64,000 nt of DNA, taken from assembly GCF_001936335.1 (NCBI RefSeq), contig NZ_CP018888.1, positions 682,001 to 746,000 of the forward strand. Reading direction: 5' to 3'. The notes under the pieces are model-generated. The model was not told the DNA's origin and did no database searches. It worked only from the letters and a program-made list of their open reading frames with translations. The position numbers and the translations under genes were made by a program. This DNA comes from Amylolactobacillus amylophilus DSM 20533 = JCM 1125. GTDB lineage: Bacteria > Bacillota > Bacilli > Lactobacillales > Lactobacillaceae. Shown here piece after piece: positions 46,627-54,581 of the stretch; the first letter of the stretch is position 1; every line of letters starts with the position of its first letter.

Positions 46627-47169
46627 TTACTTAACACGACTAGATTTATTGTCAGACGTTACTTTATCAACGCTGTCACCTAATGTTTCCTTCGATTTCT
46701 TTGCGCCCTTACTGACGGCTTCCTTCGTTTTGTCTGTGGCATCGCTCACGCGATCTTGCAGAGAAGTCGAATCTTTTTCATATTGCTCCTTTGTCTTGAC
46801 ATCAACAACATTCACATTTACCTCAATTACTTCTAATTCGGTCATATTCTTTACTTCCCGAACGATAACATTTTTGATCTTGTCATACAGTTTAGAAATA
46901 TCAATGCCGTATTCAGCAACAATGTCGAGATCCACTGCAACCTGCTTTTTTCCAACCTCTACATCAATTCCTGATGTGACATCTGAAGTATTAACTAGTT
47001 TTTCAGCAACATTTGCGAAAAAGCCGCCATCTACGGTTAATAAGCCATCTACTTCAGAAAGTGCGATACCAATGATCTTTTGAATAACCTTATCATCAAA
47101 TGTTAAATTACCTTTAACACCAGACTTTTCGTTAGTTGTTGTTTTCTCACTTGGCGTTCCATTCTGCAT
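46627..47169 (-). CDS. Asp23/Gls24-family envelope stress protein
   Basis: 180 residues. The Asp23 domain spans about residues 20-125 (LTFDDKVIQKIIGIALSEVDGLLTVDGG; VEVGKKQVAVDLDIVAEYG; LEVIEVNVNVVDV), followed by a Lys/Ser/Asp-rich charged tail. Asp23 proteins coat the inner face of the membrane through the anchor AmaP, which is encoded two genes upstream. Third gene of the operon. Confidence 0.92.
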   Translation of the reverse strand: MQNGTPSEKTTTNEKSGVKGNLTFDDKVIQKIIGIALSEVDGLLTVDGGFFANVAEKLVNTSDVTSGIDVEVGKKQVAVDLDIVAEYGIDISKLYDKIKNVIVREVKNMTELEVIEVNVNVVDVKTKEQYEKDSTSLQDRVSDATDKTKEAVSKGAKKSKETLGDSVDKVTSDNKSSRVK

Positions 47170-47196
47170 AATTTTTCCTCCTTATAATTCAAACAG

Positions 47197-47382
47197 TTAT
47201 TTAAAAACATTTGTTAAGATACCAGTTTTTTGAATATAATAACCCGCGGTAATCCCGATTGCCATAAAAATCAAAACAAAAAGCGTCTTGAAAAATCCAA
47301 AAGTGATGATAAGGACCGCTAAGAGCAATCCCATAATTCCACCAATTAGTGGCCAAAAATAGGCTTTAATGAGTTCGGTCAC
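47197..47382 (-). CDS. DUF2273-family small membrane protein
   Basis: 61 residues, two transmembrane helices (KAYFWPLIGGIMGLLLAVLII and LFVLIFMAIGITAGYYI) with short polar ends. DUF2273 proteins are regular neighbours of amaP and asp23 in Firmicutes; function unknown. Confidence 0.88.
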   Translation of the reverse strand: MTELIKAYFWPLIGGIMGLLLAVLIITFGFFKTLFVLIFMAIGITAGYYIQKTGILTNVFK

Positions 47383-47393
47383 GATATCACCTC

Positions 47394-47954
47394 CTAGACA
47401 ACTCGAGATTTATGCACATTAGCGTCCAACTCATTAAAATCAACGAGTCTGATTTTAATTTTTTTCTGTTCAGAAATTCCAAGACAAATACGCAAATCTT
47501 TTTTTAATTGATTAAGAAAATTTGCAGTCTGTTGCTTGGCATTGACTGAATTTAGTAGATCACCCGATATTTTAAGTGTGATCCCTTTTCGTGATAACTT
47601 AGATGATACCTTGGGGTTGCCAATAAAGGGTTCATGTTGAAGTGCTGAAAGCGCAAAATGTTCAATAGCTTTCTTACTGATGGTCACTTGACCATCAGAC
47701 TTCTGATGAAGATATAATGATTGTGACCGTGGCCAAAAAAGTGTGATAAGCAAAAAAATAATTAACAGTACCGCCAGAATTACTCCACTCCAAAAGAGGT
47801 ATATCGGTTCGTACTGCTCCAACCAACCAAGCTTTAATGACATGGGTGTACTAGTACCAATGGCCGTTGACCAATTTTTAAAGACAAGAACTATGGATAA
47901 AGGAAATGCAAGGATAATAACAACTACTATTAATGCCTTAAATATAAATCGCAA
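47394..47954 (-). CDS. amaP: Alkaline-shock membrane anchor protein AmaP
   Basis: 186 residues: two transmembrane helices (about 5-27 and 54-76) and a cytosolic Asp23-like domain (VTISKKAIEHFALSALQHE … GITLKISGDLL). AmaP anchors Asp23 to the membrane in Staphylococcus. First gene of the operon amaP-DUF2273-asp23-glsB x4-small peptide, all on the minus strand. Confidence 0.85.
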   Translation of the reverse strand: MRFIFKALIVVVIILAFPLSIVLVFKNWSTAIGTSTPMSLKLGWLEQYEPIYLFWSGVILAVLLIIFLLITLFWPRSQSLYLHQKSDGQVTISKKAIEHFALSALQHEPFIGNPKVSSKLSRKGITLKISGDLLNSVNAKQQTANFLNQLKKDLRICLGISEQKKIKIRLVDFNELDANVHKSRVV

Positions 47955-48171
47955 ATCATCACCACCTTTACCATAATTATAGCAGGACAGTTGTGATGAT
48001 GGAATTATATGCTCTTATAAGGAACCAATTAATATTTTTGTTTGACTAAACCAATCTAGCCACTAGGGTATACTTGATTGTCCTTTTTAGTAAGTATTGA
48101 TTTTTTGTGGTATACTGGGATTAGAAAATAGGACATTTAAGTTGGGCAAAATTAGAGTGGAGGTGTCAAAA

Positions 48172-48543
48172 ATGAAATATATTATAGATGCAATCATAAG
48201 GGGAATTATTCCCTTTGTAATTATGAGCGGAATATCTTTAATAATGGTTTATCAGAAGTTGAACTCATTTCAAATAAAAAGTACTTTCCTAGTAGGAATA
48301 ATTATTACATTAGTTTCAGCTGCTAGCGTGATTTATGAGATTGATAATTTAACTTTAACACAGCAATCTATTATTCACTTTTTTGTAATGCTGATAACAG
48401 TTTTTCCTTGTTTGATAATTAGTGGGTGGTTTCCATTGTCAAATATCTTTGATTTCTTAAAGTTATTGGCGATCTTCTTGGTAGTTGGCGTTGTTTTATG
48501 GATAATTTCATTTTTTATTTTTGGAAAGCTACTAAATAAGTAA
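48172..48543 (+). CDS. DUF3021-family membrane protein
   Basis: 123 residues with four transmembrane helices and the typical start KYIIDAIIRGIIPFVIMSGISLIM. DUF3021 genes are usually paired with a LytTR-type DNA-binding regulator gene; none is next to it here, so it appears to be an orphan part of such a pair. ATG 48172 has GGAGGTG upstream (the frame extends to 48097 without a ribosome site). Base use is AT-richer than the chromosomal part. Confidence 0.72.
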   Translation: MKYIIDAIIRGIIPFVIMSGISLIMVYQKLNSFQIKSTFLVGIIITLVSAASVIYEIDNLTLTQQSIIHFFVMLITVFPCLIISGWFPLSNIFDFLKLLAIFLVVGVVLWIISFFIFGKLLNK

Positions 48544-48606
48544 GTTTAGCTTATATATTTGCTTGTGGAATTTAAAAAAACTTTTTTTAAAAAAGGAAAG
48601 ATATTA

Positions 48607-49224
48607 ATGACTAAAATAGGGTATGCACGAGTAAGTAGCAAAGAACAGAACTTAGATCGGCAATTACAAGCGTTACAGGGCGTTTCTAAGGTCTTTTCAG
48701 ACAAAGCAAGCGGTCAATCGGTCGAACGCCCACAATTACAAGCTATGCTTAACTATATTCGTGAAGGGGATATTGTTATTGTTACTGAATTAGATCGATT
48801 AGGACGAAATAATAAAGAATTAACAGAATTGATGAATCAAATTCAAATTAAGGGGGCAACCCTGGAAGTATTGAACCTTCCTTCCATGACAGGGATTGAA
48901 GATGAAAATTTAAGGCGTTTGATTAATAATTTAGTGATTGAATTATATAAGTATCAAGCTGAATCTGAACGTAAACGTATTAAAGAACGACAAGCCCAAG
49001 GAATTGAAATAGCTAAGTCAAAAGGAAAATTCAAGGGTCGTCAGCATAAATTTAAAGAAAATGATCCACGTTTAAAACATGCTTTTGATTTATTTTTGAA
49101 TGGTTTATCCGATAAAGAAGTTGAAGAACAAACTGGAATTAATCGCCGAACGTTTAGAAGGTATCGATCAAGATATAACGTGACAGTAGATCAAAGAAAA
49201 AACAATGAAAAGAGGGATAGTTAA
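48607..49224 (+). CDS. Serine recombinase/resolvase (plasmid type, Res-beta-like)
   Basis: 205 residues. Resolvase domain KIGYARVSSKEQNLDRQLQAL with catalytic Ser in YARVSS, DRLGRNNKELTELM, helix E, and a C-terminal helix-turn-helix (LSDKEVEEQTGINRRTFRRYR). Such resolvases sit directly before a topoisomerase gene on Inc18-type enterococcal plasmids, and the same order is seen here with a topoisomerase stub. ATG 48607 with AAAAAAGGAAAG is preferred to the upstream TTG frame. Confidence 0.88.
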   Translation: MTKIGYARVSSKEQNLDRQLQALQGVSKVFSDKASGQSVERPQLQAMLNYIREGDIVIVTELDRLGRNNKELTELMNQIQIKGATLEVLNLPSMTGIEDENLRRLINNLVIELYKYQAESERKRIKERQAQGIEIAKSKGKFKGRQHKFKENDPRLKHAFDLFLNGLSDKEVEEQTGINRRTFRRYRSRYNVTVDQRKNNEKRDS

Positions 49225-49298
49225 TGAGTACGGTTATTTTAGCTGAAAAGCCAAGCCAGGCATTAGCCTACGCAAGTGCTTTAAAACAAAGCACCTAA
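49224..49298 (+). pseudogene. Topoisomerase (Top-beta-like) N-terminal stub
   Basis: TAATG overlap with the resolvase stop. The 24 residues MSTVILAEKPSQALAYASAL… match the TOPRIM start of plasmid type IA topoisomerases, then the sequence changes and a TAA follows. Only the first ~24 residues of a ~700-residue protein remain. Confidence 0.7.
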
Positions 49299-49407
49299 AT
49301 TGGTTATTGAAAGTAAGCCAAAGCTACCGTTTCCCCAAAAACAGGACATAGAAAAACAGGACATTCAAAACCAAGACATCTTTATTACTAACAGTTCTAA
49401 TATTTAA
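49288..49407 (+). pseudogene. C-terminal tail of an unidentified plasmid protein
   Basis: Right after the topoisomerase stub a different frame gives KAPKLVIESKPKLPFPQ, then QDIEKQDIQNQDIF with a D-I-x-x-Q-type repeat and a stop at 49407. It looks like the end of another gene joined to the stub by deletion. Not identified. Confidence 0.35.
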
Positions 49408-49482
49408 AACAAAAAGAATCGTCCGACCTTGTCGGCTGAAAGACTGAATGATTGAAAGAGATAAAATAAACTCTATAACTTT

Positions 49483-50061
49483 TTATCTGCCTCTAAAAGC
49501 TTTTAATGCTTCTTCTAGCTCCTCATCAACGATATGGGTGTAAATCTGTGTAGAAGATATATCAGCATGTCCTAGAGCCTTCTGGACGATTCTAAGGTTC
49601 TTTGTTTCCCTTAATAGATCGCTTGCAAAGGTATGTCGCAAACTATGGGTCGTAATGTGCTTCTTTATTCCTGCCTTGTCTGAATAGGTCTTAATCATGC
49701 TTCTAACAGCTTTTCCATCAAGTGAATGTAAAGTCCTTGTAGTAAAGACTAAATCGCTCCTACCCCACTCTTTAAACTGCCTTTGTTTCCATTTCCCTAA
49801 CATACTAAGGGTTTCTTCATTTAGCCAGAGGATTCGATCTTTCAATCCTTTTCCTTCAACTACTTTTAATTGTCCCGTCATTAGATCTATATCATTCCAT
49901 TTAAGGTTTGTTAGTTCTGCCAATCTTAACCCTGTATTTAAAAGAAGCTGAATCATTGTTTGATTTCTTTGAGGTGTAATGTATCTTAAATTAAACTGAT
50001 TTAGTAACCTTTCTTGTTCATCTAATGAAAATATCTTGGGTACTGAAGTCTTTTTCAACAT
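49483..50061 (-). CDS. Tyrosine recombinase, catalytic domain only (N-terminally cut)
   Basis: From about residue KIFSLDEQERLL to the end all catalytic residues of a tyrosine recombinase are present: R in GLRLAELTNLKW, H-x-x-R in HSLRHTFAS, H in LGHADISSTQ and Y in TQIYTHI. The N-terminal core-binding domain is missing; sequence before ~50035 belongs to dps in another frame. ATG 50061 is a possible accidental start. Without the arm domain recombination activity is doubtful. Confidence 0.75.
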   Translation of the reverse strand: MLKKTSVPKIFSLDEQERLLNQFNLRYITPQRNQTMIQLLLNTGLRLAELTNLKWNDIDLMTGQLKVVEGKGLKDRILWLNEETLSMLGKWKQRQFKEWGRSDLVFTTRTLHSLDGKAVRSMIKTYSDKAGIKKHITTHSLRHTFASDLLRETKNLRIVQKALGHADISSTQIYTHIVDEELEEALKAFRGR

Positions 50062-50413
50062 CGGATACTTCAATGCCGTGTTGGTAAAGGTCTTCCAAGT
50101 AACGATAGCCATCAACTAAGTGTGCGAGGCGTTCTGGGGTTGTTTTGTCCCATTCACCAGGCCAGTCTTGAATCTTAGTGTTTTCGGCCATTTCTTTTAA
50201 GGTGGAGTAAGGACTGCCATCAAGCGCAATCAGCCGTTCAGAAATGACATCGAGTTGGCTGTCAATTTCTTCCATGAACTCATCCATCAAGGGGTGCAAC
50301 TTCAAAAAGTTGGGTCCACGCATGTACCAATGCGTCTGATGGATAATCATTGACATCTGGCTCAAATCGGCAACGAGTTGATTTAATACTGCTTTGGTTT
50401 TCGTATATTTCAT
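50018..50413 (-). pseudogene. dps: Dps-like ferritin, C-terminally truncated
   Basis: 131 residues; ferroxidase-site motif MIIHQTHWYMRGPNFLKLHPLMDEFMEE and ERLIALDGSP are intact. The protein stops at DIFIR just where a Dps would enter its last helix; normal length is about 155-180. The stop arises because recombinase sequence is joined at about 50021-50035, where the two sequences share GATATTTTCATTAGATGA. Iron oxidation might persist but 12-mer assembly is doubtful. Strong SD (GGAGACC) and an own promoter region upstream. Confidence 0.75.
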
Positions 50414-50541
50414 TAGATTGGTCTCCTTTCGATATGGTTATTATAACTTAGTGGTAGCTTAATCTGAAACGTTATACACTGGCAAATTAAGTTATTTATA
50501 GCCCGTAGAATTAAGTCGTTTTGAAAAGATGGAGACGTTAT

Positions 50542-50657
50542 ATGGAAGATTGTAAAATTAATCTACAATTGAATTTTATTTACCTTATGAAGATGTTCAA
50601 AACGCGTTAAAGGAAAGTGCGCAAACCCCTTTATACGTAGAAAGGATGAATGGGTAG
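50542..50657 (+). pseudogene. Short frameshifted plasmid-type ORF
   Basis: ATG 50542 opens a frame (MEDCKINLQLNF) that loses sense within 15 codons; a +1/-1 change restores FYLPYEDVQNALKESAQTP and a TAG at 50655-50657. It looks like a small protein with one frameshift, stop overlapping the next start. Family unknown. Confidence 0.35.
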
Positions 50658-50800
50658 TGGGTAACAATGAGTGTAAATTAAATAAGGCACAAAAAAGGAT
50701 GCTTAAGGATAAAGAAATATATAATCATTTCAATTTAGAAAATATTTCCAGTTCCATCAAAACGGAGCTAAACAAGATAGTGCATGACATCGATGACTAA
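50657..50800 (+). CDS. Small hypothetical protein
   Basis: 47 codons from GTG in a TAGTG stop-start overlap with the preceding broken ORF: charged and helical (KLNKAQKRMLKDKEIYNHF … IKTELNKIVHDIDD). Coupled translation supports it, but there is no family match that I know. Confidence 0.4.
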   Translation: MGNNECKLNKAQKRMLKDKEIYNHFNLENISSSIKTELNKIVHDIDD

Positions 50801-50837
50801 TACTTTAACACCAAACAGAAAGGGGCTATGAATATAT

Positions 50838-50868
50838 AGGGTCTATACTAGATAATGGACCCTATTTA
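50838..50868 (-). terminator. Terminator of the 50.9-kb membrane protein gene
   Basis: AGGGTC … GACCCT hairpin around the stop of the minus-strand gene. Confidence 0.5.
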
Positions 50869-51452
50869 TTGAAATGGGAGAGTAATTTTTTCAAAGAAAA
50901 GGGGGTAAAAACTATGATTAAAAAAGGCATTACAAGAGTAATAATAAAAGTAATGAATTCTTGGAGTTCAATTTTTTCAACGTTACCAGGGTAACTTTTG
51001 GGAATCGGAATTAAAAAGTCGAGGAAGATTGGTAAATATACAATGCTATTAACTATTACAACACTACTTATTCCGATTACGTAATGAACCATAGAAAAAG
51101 TTAGGACTTGATTGTGTCTGAAGTATTTTTTTTGAGCCTGCTGTACAGTTTTTTTCCTAGTTACAATGTCATGCCTTGCAGCGTTGAATAGGAGTGAAAA
51201 GCCTATTAATGCAACAATTATTAATATAAAGCCGAATGAATTGGTAACTCCAACTTCTGAAGTGAAATTTAGAAAAAAAGGGCCCAAATATTTGGAGATG
51301 AACCAACTAGATAAAATTGAAATAATAATTGTAAGAATGTTTTTAAAATAGCCATTTTCAATGATAGTATCATTTATATGGTCACATAAATATAAAAAAT
51401 CAATTGTTATGAGAAAAAAAACAACTAATATTACGATTAACCATGAGTACAA
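50862..51452 (-). CDS. Hypothetical polytopic membrane protein
   Basis: 196 residues with about five transmembrane helices (2-20, 36-55, 70-90, 118-140, 165-185) and a short basic loop (RHDIVTRKKTVQQAQKKYF). AT-rich, unlike the core genes. No family recognised. Its upstream edge is 43 bases from the IS1216 copy, so its promoter may have been altered by the insertion. Confidence 0.6.
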   Translation of the reverse strand: MYSWLIVILVVFFLITIDFLYLCDHINDTIIENGYFKNILTIIISILSSWFISKYLGPFFLNFTSEVGVTNSFGFILIIVALIGFSLLFNAARHDIVTRKKTVQQAQKKYFRHNQVLTFSMVHYVIGISSVVIVNSIVYLPIFLDFLIPIPKSYPGNVEKIELQEFITFIITLVMPFLIIVFTPFSLKKLLSHFNK

Positions 51453-51494
51453 GGCTGATTTAGCACCTCTTTCTATTTTTTAGATAAAAGTAAA

Positions 51495-52303
51495 GGTTCT
51501 GTTGCAAAGTTTTAAATAAAGAATAAAATCCCTTACGGTATCTATGATTTAAGCTGGGATTCCCAATAATACCTTGATTTCAGTACAGACCGAAAACCCG
51601 AAGAGAGTGCCTTCTTTTCGGGTTTTCTTATATAATCCTCGAATGGCTTCCATGCCTTTAATCGTGGTAGAGGCAGTGCGTAAACTTCGATAGAATTTAT
51701 TGCGTCTCTTTACTGGACGATGGTCTTGTTCAATCAAATTATTCAGGTATTTAATGGTACGATGTTCTGTCCCTTGATAAAAGCCGTATTCTTTTAGTTT
51801 CTTAAAGGCACTTGTAATAGAGGGGGCTTTATCTGTGACTACAACCTTCGGTTCATCAAACTGCTTCACTAACCGCTTAAGAAAAGCATAGGCTGCTTGT
51901 GTGTCCCGTTTTTTACGTAACCAAATATCCAAGGTTAAACCATCTGCATCGATGGCTCGATACAAATAATGCCATTTTCCTTTAATTTTGATGTACGTTT
52001 CATCCATTTTCCATGAATAAAAGGATTTTTTATTTTTCTTTTTCCAAATTTGATAGAGTAGTTTGCCATATTCTTGCACCCAACGATAAATCGTCGTATG
52101 AGAAACGTTAATGTCACGATCATATAAGATTTCTTGAACTTCACGATAGCTAAGGTTATAACGAAGATAGTAGCCCACGGCTACAATAATCACATCCTGC
52201 TGAAATTGCTTTCCTTTAAAATGATTCATCGTCATTCCTCCTGCTATCTTTTTCTATTATTCTACCTTATTTGATAGTAGATTTAAAACTTTGCAACAGA
52301 ACC
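51495..52303 (-). mobile_element. IS1216 (IS6 family), copy 1
   Basis: 809 bp, terminal inverted repeats GGTTCTGTTGCAAAGTTTTA. Same sequence and orientation as the copy at 57355-58163. The inner flank 52304-52311 is GCCACAGG, the outer flank 51487-51494 is AAAGTAAA. Confidence 0.96.
51549..52235 (-). CDS. IS1216 transposase
   Basis: 228-residue IS6-family DDE transposase: N-terminal helix-turn-helix (LSYREVQEILYDRDINVSHTT), first D in SWKMDETYIKIKG, second in VVTDKAPSI, E in NNLIEQDHRPVKRR. Complete, so able to act in replicative transposition and cointegrate formation. Start ATG 52235; ATG two codons on is equally possible. Confidence 0.95.
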   Translation of the reverse strand: MTMNHFKGKQFQQDVIIVAVGYYLRYNLSYREVQEILYDRDINVSHTTIYRWVQEYGKLLYQIWKKKNKKSFYSWKMDETYIKIKGKWHYLYRAIDADGLTLDIWLRKKRDTQAAYAFLKRLVKQFDEPKVVVTDKAPSITSAFKKLKEYGFYQGTEHRTIKYLNNLIEQDHRPVKRRNKFYRSLRTASTTIKGMEAIRGLYKKTRKEGTLFGFSVCTEIKVLLGIPA

Positions 52304-52311
52304 GCCACAGG
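52304..52311. repeat. 8-bp target duplication of IS1216, left inner copy
   Basis: GCCACAGG, identical to 57347-57354 at the inner edge of the other IS1216. Confidence 0.93.
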
Positions 52312-52461
52312 TTCAGTTGAAATAATCTCTTTCCAATTCTCTGGCAAACTTTCAGGATAAACAACAATCCACCAGTTACGACCTCGCTTATAAGGCTGTT
52401 TAGTTTTTGGATTTAAATTCTTTCTAGGCAATGTCCAATCTGTTCTATTTTCATTTTCCAT
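52304..52461 (-). pseudogene. Rolling-circle replication protein Rep, N-terminal part (split by IS1216)
   Basis: 52 to 53 residues beginning MENENRTDWTLPRKNL, with NWWIVVYPESLPENW, the N-terminal pattern of pMV158/pLS1-type RepB (…YPESIPSDW…). The coding sequence ends at STEPVA where IS1216 has entered. It continues in frame in the fragment 56866-57354: the 8 bases CCTGTGGC (minus strand) occur at both breakpoints, and joining them gives STEPVAISPLHDKD, the active metal-binding motif region. Confidence 0.9.
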
Positions 52462-52550
52462 ATTTTTCTACACCTTCCTAGTTACTCTACTAGGAAAACA
52501 AGGGAAAATTTGATAAACTTGAGTTGCGAAATCAAAGAAAACCAAATCTT

Positions 52551-52588
52551 GCGAGCCCTTGCTATCTTCCTAGCAGGGCTTTTTTTAT
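52551..52588 (+). terminator. Hairpin terminator in the cop-rep gap, likely of the antisense copy-control RNA
   Basis: GAGCCCTTGCTA … TAGCAGGGCTTTTTTT: stem plus seven T on the plus strand, opposite to cop-rep transcription. In pMV158-type plasmids a short antisense RNA made from this gap blocks rep translation and ends in such a hairpin. Its promoter is not clearly seen. Confidence 0.55.
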
Positions 52589-52740
52589 TTAAAAATAGTC
52601 CCCTTATCATCAGCTTGATTAATTAAAAATGTAACCAAACCTGATTTAGTCATTCCATATTTTTGTGCCATTTTTTCTAGTTTGTCATTCGATTCAACAG
52701 GTAAAGATAAAGTCACTTTTTTCTTCTCAACTTCAACCAC
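52585..52740 (-). CDS. CopG-family copy-number repressor
   Basis: 51 residues from GTG: VEKKKVTLSLPVESNDKLEK (ribbon strand) followed by two helices (MAQKYGMTKSGLVTFLINQA), a ribbon-helix-helix fold. It lies upstream of rep on the same strand, the cop-rep order of pMV158-type rolling-circle plasmids, where CopG represses the cop-rep promoter. It was too short for an automatic frame list. Confidence 0.82.
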   Translation of the reverse strand: MVEVEKKKVTLSLPVESNDKLEKMAQKYGMTKSGLVTFLINQADDKGTIFK

Positions 52741-52903
52741 AAAATACACCTCAATTCTCTTCAAAATCTCTTTTACACTGTAATTATATTATACATACGA
52801 CAGGAATACAAGATTTTACAAAAAACTTTTTTTCACCTCGAAATAGGTGCTTAAAACGTTCATATAAAGGTATTTACAAGACATTTAATCTTTTTATCTA
52901 TTT

Positions 52904-52949
52904 GGACAATGGACAATGGACACATGGGGGGTGTCGTAGTGCCCCCATG
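52904..52949. other. Double-strand origin (dso) of the rolling-circle plasmid
   Basis: Direct repeats GGACAAT-GGACAAT-GGACA (52904-52922) adjoin a hairpin with arms CATGGGGG (52923-52930) and CCCCCATG (52942-52949). On the minus strand the loop holds ACTACGAC (52940-52933), which matches the pMV158 RepB nick motif TACTACG/AC. This is the expected place, upstream of cop-rep. Confidence 0.8.
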
Positions 52950-53130
52950 AGTTGGTCGATTTTTTCAAAATCTCCCCCCAGTTTGCTTCCCAATTCCTAA
53001 AAACTAATAAAACCGCGGGCGTTGCCCACACCCACAAACGCAATGCGTTTGATCATGCCTCTGAAAAGTAGCTAAACATTCACACCTGTTGGCTTTCCGT
53101 CGTCTATGCAAAAGCTAAATGACAACAAAA

Positions 53131-53180
53131 AAAGCTGCAAGGGTAAATGCACTCACTACGTTCGCCCTTGCTGCTTTTTC
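53131..53180 (-). terminator. Terminator after the mob remnant
   Basis: AGCTGCAAGGGTAAA … TTCGCCCTTGCTGCTT stem; T-run on the minus strand. Equivalent to the one at 55256-55300 but with compensating base differences. Confidence 0.65.
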
Positions 53181-53276
53181 TATTGCCATTTTTAACGCTT
53201 ATGCCGACGAAAAGACCAAACAGGTATAAATATACTCGAATTGATTTAAAACGCCTTAAAACGCAAATATGAGCTT

Positions 53277-53654
53277 CTAACGACTTAATTCATCTCTATC
53301 TCGTGTTCGAGTTTCATTTCTATGAATTTTTTCAAACTCTCCACCTTTTACAAACTCTTTAATTTCGCTCACAAGGTTATTCATGAGCTTTTTAGCTTGT
53401 CCAACAGTTGCACCAAGGGTATTTTCCATAAACTGATTAAAACCTCTGTAAATGCCCTTAATTTCGTTTTTAAGCGATTTATTCTCTTTCTCCAACGAAT
53501 CAATTTTCTCTAAATTATTATTAAATCTATCTGCCAAATCATTGTAATCACGCACTACCTCTTTGTATTTGCCTTTTACGTAATCAATTCTTTTTGGTAA
53601 ATCTGTTTCTGCATATTTTTTTAGTTGCTCATTCGATTTATATAAATCTTCATA
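53277..53654 (-). pseudogene. MobV relaxase C-terminal remnant
   Basis: The frame (92 residues from ATG 53555, in-frame codons visible to ~53654: [20 protein letters not shown]) matches the coiled-coil C-terminus of the complete MobV at 55402: identical at [17 protein letters not shown] and [15 protein letters not shown], different in the middle (QFMENTLGATVGQAKKLM against [18 protein letters not shown]). The relaxase domain is absent; upstream is the erm(B) trailing ORF. Confidence 0.85.
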
Positions 53655-53715
53655 ATAATTTATCTACATTCCCTTTAGTAACGTGTAACTTTCCAAATTT
53701 ACAAAAGCGACTCAT
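53650..53715 (-). pseudogene. Start of the ORF that follows erm(B)
   Basis: ATG 53715 four bases after the erm(B) stop, ribosome site GGGAGGAAA inside the end of erm(B). Codes MSRFCKFGKLHVTKGNVDK, then stops (TGA) where the mob remnant joins. It recalls the small ORF found directly after erm(B) in related plasmids, here cut to 21 residues. Confidence 0.6.
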
Positions 53716-53719
53716 AGAA

Positions 53720-54457
53720 TTATTTCCTCCCGTTAAATAATAGATAACTATTAAAAATAGACAATACTTGCTCATAAGTAACGGTACTTAAATTGTTTAC
53801 TTTGGCGTGTTTCATTGCTTGATGAAACTGATTTTTAGTAAACAGTTGACGATATTCTCGATTGACCCATTTTGAAACAAAGTACGTATATAGCTTCCAA
53901 TATTTATCTGGAACATCTGTGGTATGGCGGGTAAGTTTTATTAAGACACTGTTTACTTTTGGTTTAGGATGAAAGCATTCCGCTGGCAGCTTAAGCAATT
54001 GCTGAATCGAGACTTGAGTGTGCAAGAGCAACCCTAGTGTTCGGTGAATATCCAAGGTACGCTTGTAGAATCCTTCTTCAACAATCAGATAGATGTCAGA
54101 CGCATGGCTTTCAAAAACCACTTTTTTAATAATTTGTGTGCTTAAATGGTAAGGAATATTCCCAACAATTTTATACCTCTGTTTGTTAGGGAATTGAAAC
54201 TGTAGAATATCTTGGTGAATTAAAGTGACACGAATGTTCAGTTTTAATTTTTCTGACGATAAGTTGAATAGATGACTGTCTAATTCAATAGACGTTACCT
54301 GTTTACTTATTTTAGCCAGTTTCGTCGTTAAATGCCCTTTACCTGTTCCAATTTCGTAAACGGTATCGGTTTCTTTTAAATTCAATTGTTTTATTATTTG
54401 GTTGAGTACTTTTTCACTCGTTAAAAAGTTTTGAGAATATTTTATATTTTTGTTCAT
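53720..54457 (-). CDS. erm(B): 23S rRNA (adenine2058-N6)-dimethyltransferase Erm(B)
   Basis: 245 residues, full length. Dimethylates A2058 and so gives macrolide-lincosamide-streptogramin B resistance. KsgA/Erm fold: [19 protein letters not shown] motif [23 protein letters not shown], and catalytic motif [17 protein letters not shown] (N-I-P-Y). Preceded by a leader peptide gene (54582-54665) and the gap that forms the attenuator. The whole unit lies on a small plasmid between two IS1216. Confidence 0.97.
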   Translation of the reverse strand: MNKNIKYSQNFLTSEKVLNQIIKQLNLKETDTVYEIGTGKGHLTTKLAKISKQVTSIELDSHLFNLSSEKLKLNIRVTLIHQDILQFQFPNKQRYKIVGNIPYHLSTQIIKKVVFESHASDIYLIVEEGFYKRTLDIHRTLGLLLHTQVSIQQLLKLPAECFHPKPKVNSVLIKLTRHTTDVPDKYWKLYTYFVSKWVNREYRQLFTKNQFHQAMKHAKVNNLSTVTYEQVLSIFNSYLLFNGRK

Positions 54458-54581
54458 GTAATCACTCCTGAAGTGATTACATCTGTAAATAAATACAGAA
54501 GTTAAATGATTTGTTTGTAATTTTAGTTATCTGTTTAAAAAGTCATAAGATTAGTCACTGGTAGGAATTAATCTAACGTAT

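Larger units (their letters stand above)
53009..53654. repeat. ~0.65-kb repeat A of the mob 3' region
   Basis: Direct, partly diverged duplicate of 55135-55779: shared blocks include CAAACGCAATGCGTTTGATC, TTAACGCTTATGCCGACGAAA, CTCGAATTGATTTAAAACG and the C-terminal mob codons. Homology stops at AAATCTTCATA. The two copies enclose the erm(B) segment. Confidence 0.85.

Noticed and set aside
46649-47083. 144-codon plus-strand frame opposite asp23
   Set aside because: Ser/Thr-rich mirror of the Asp23 coding sequence; no independent signal.
52665-53000. 111-codon plus-strand frame over copG and the origin
   Set aside because: Lies antisense to the ribbon-helix-helix gene and through the dso hairpin; translation has no recognisable domain.
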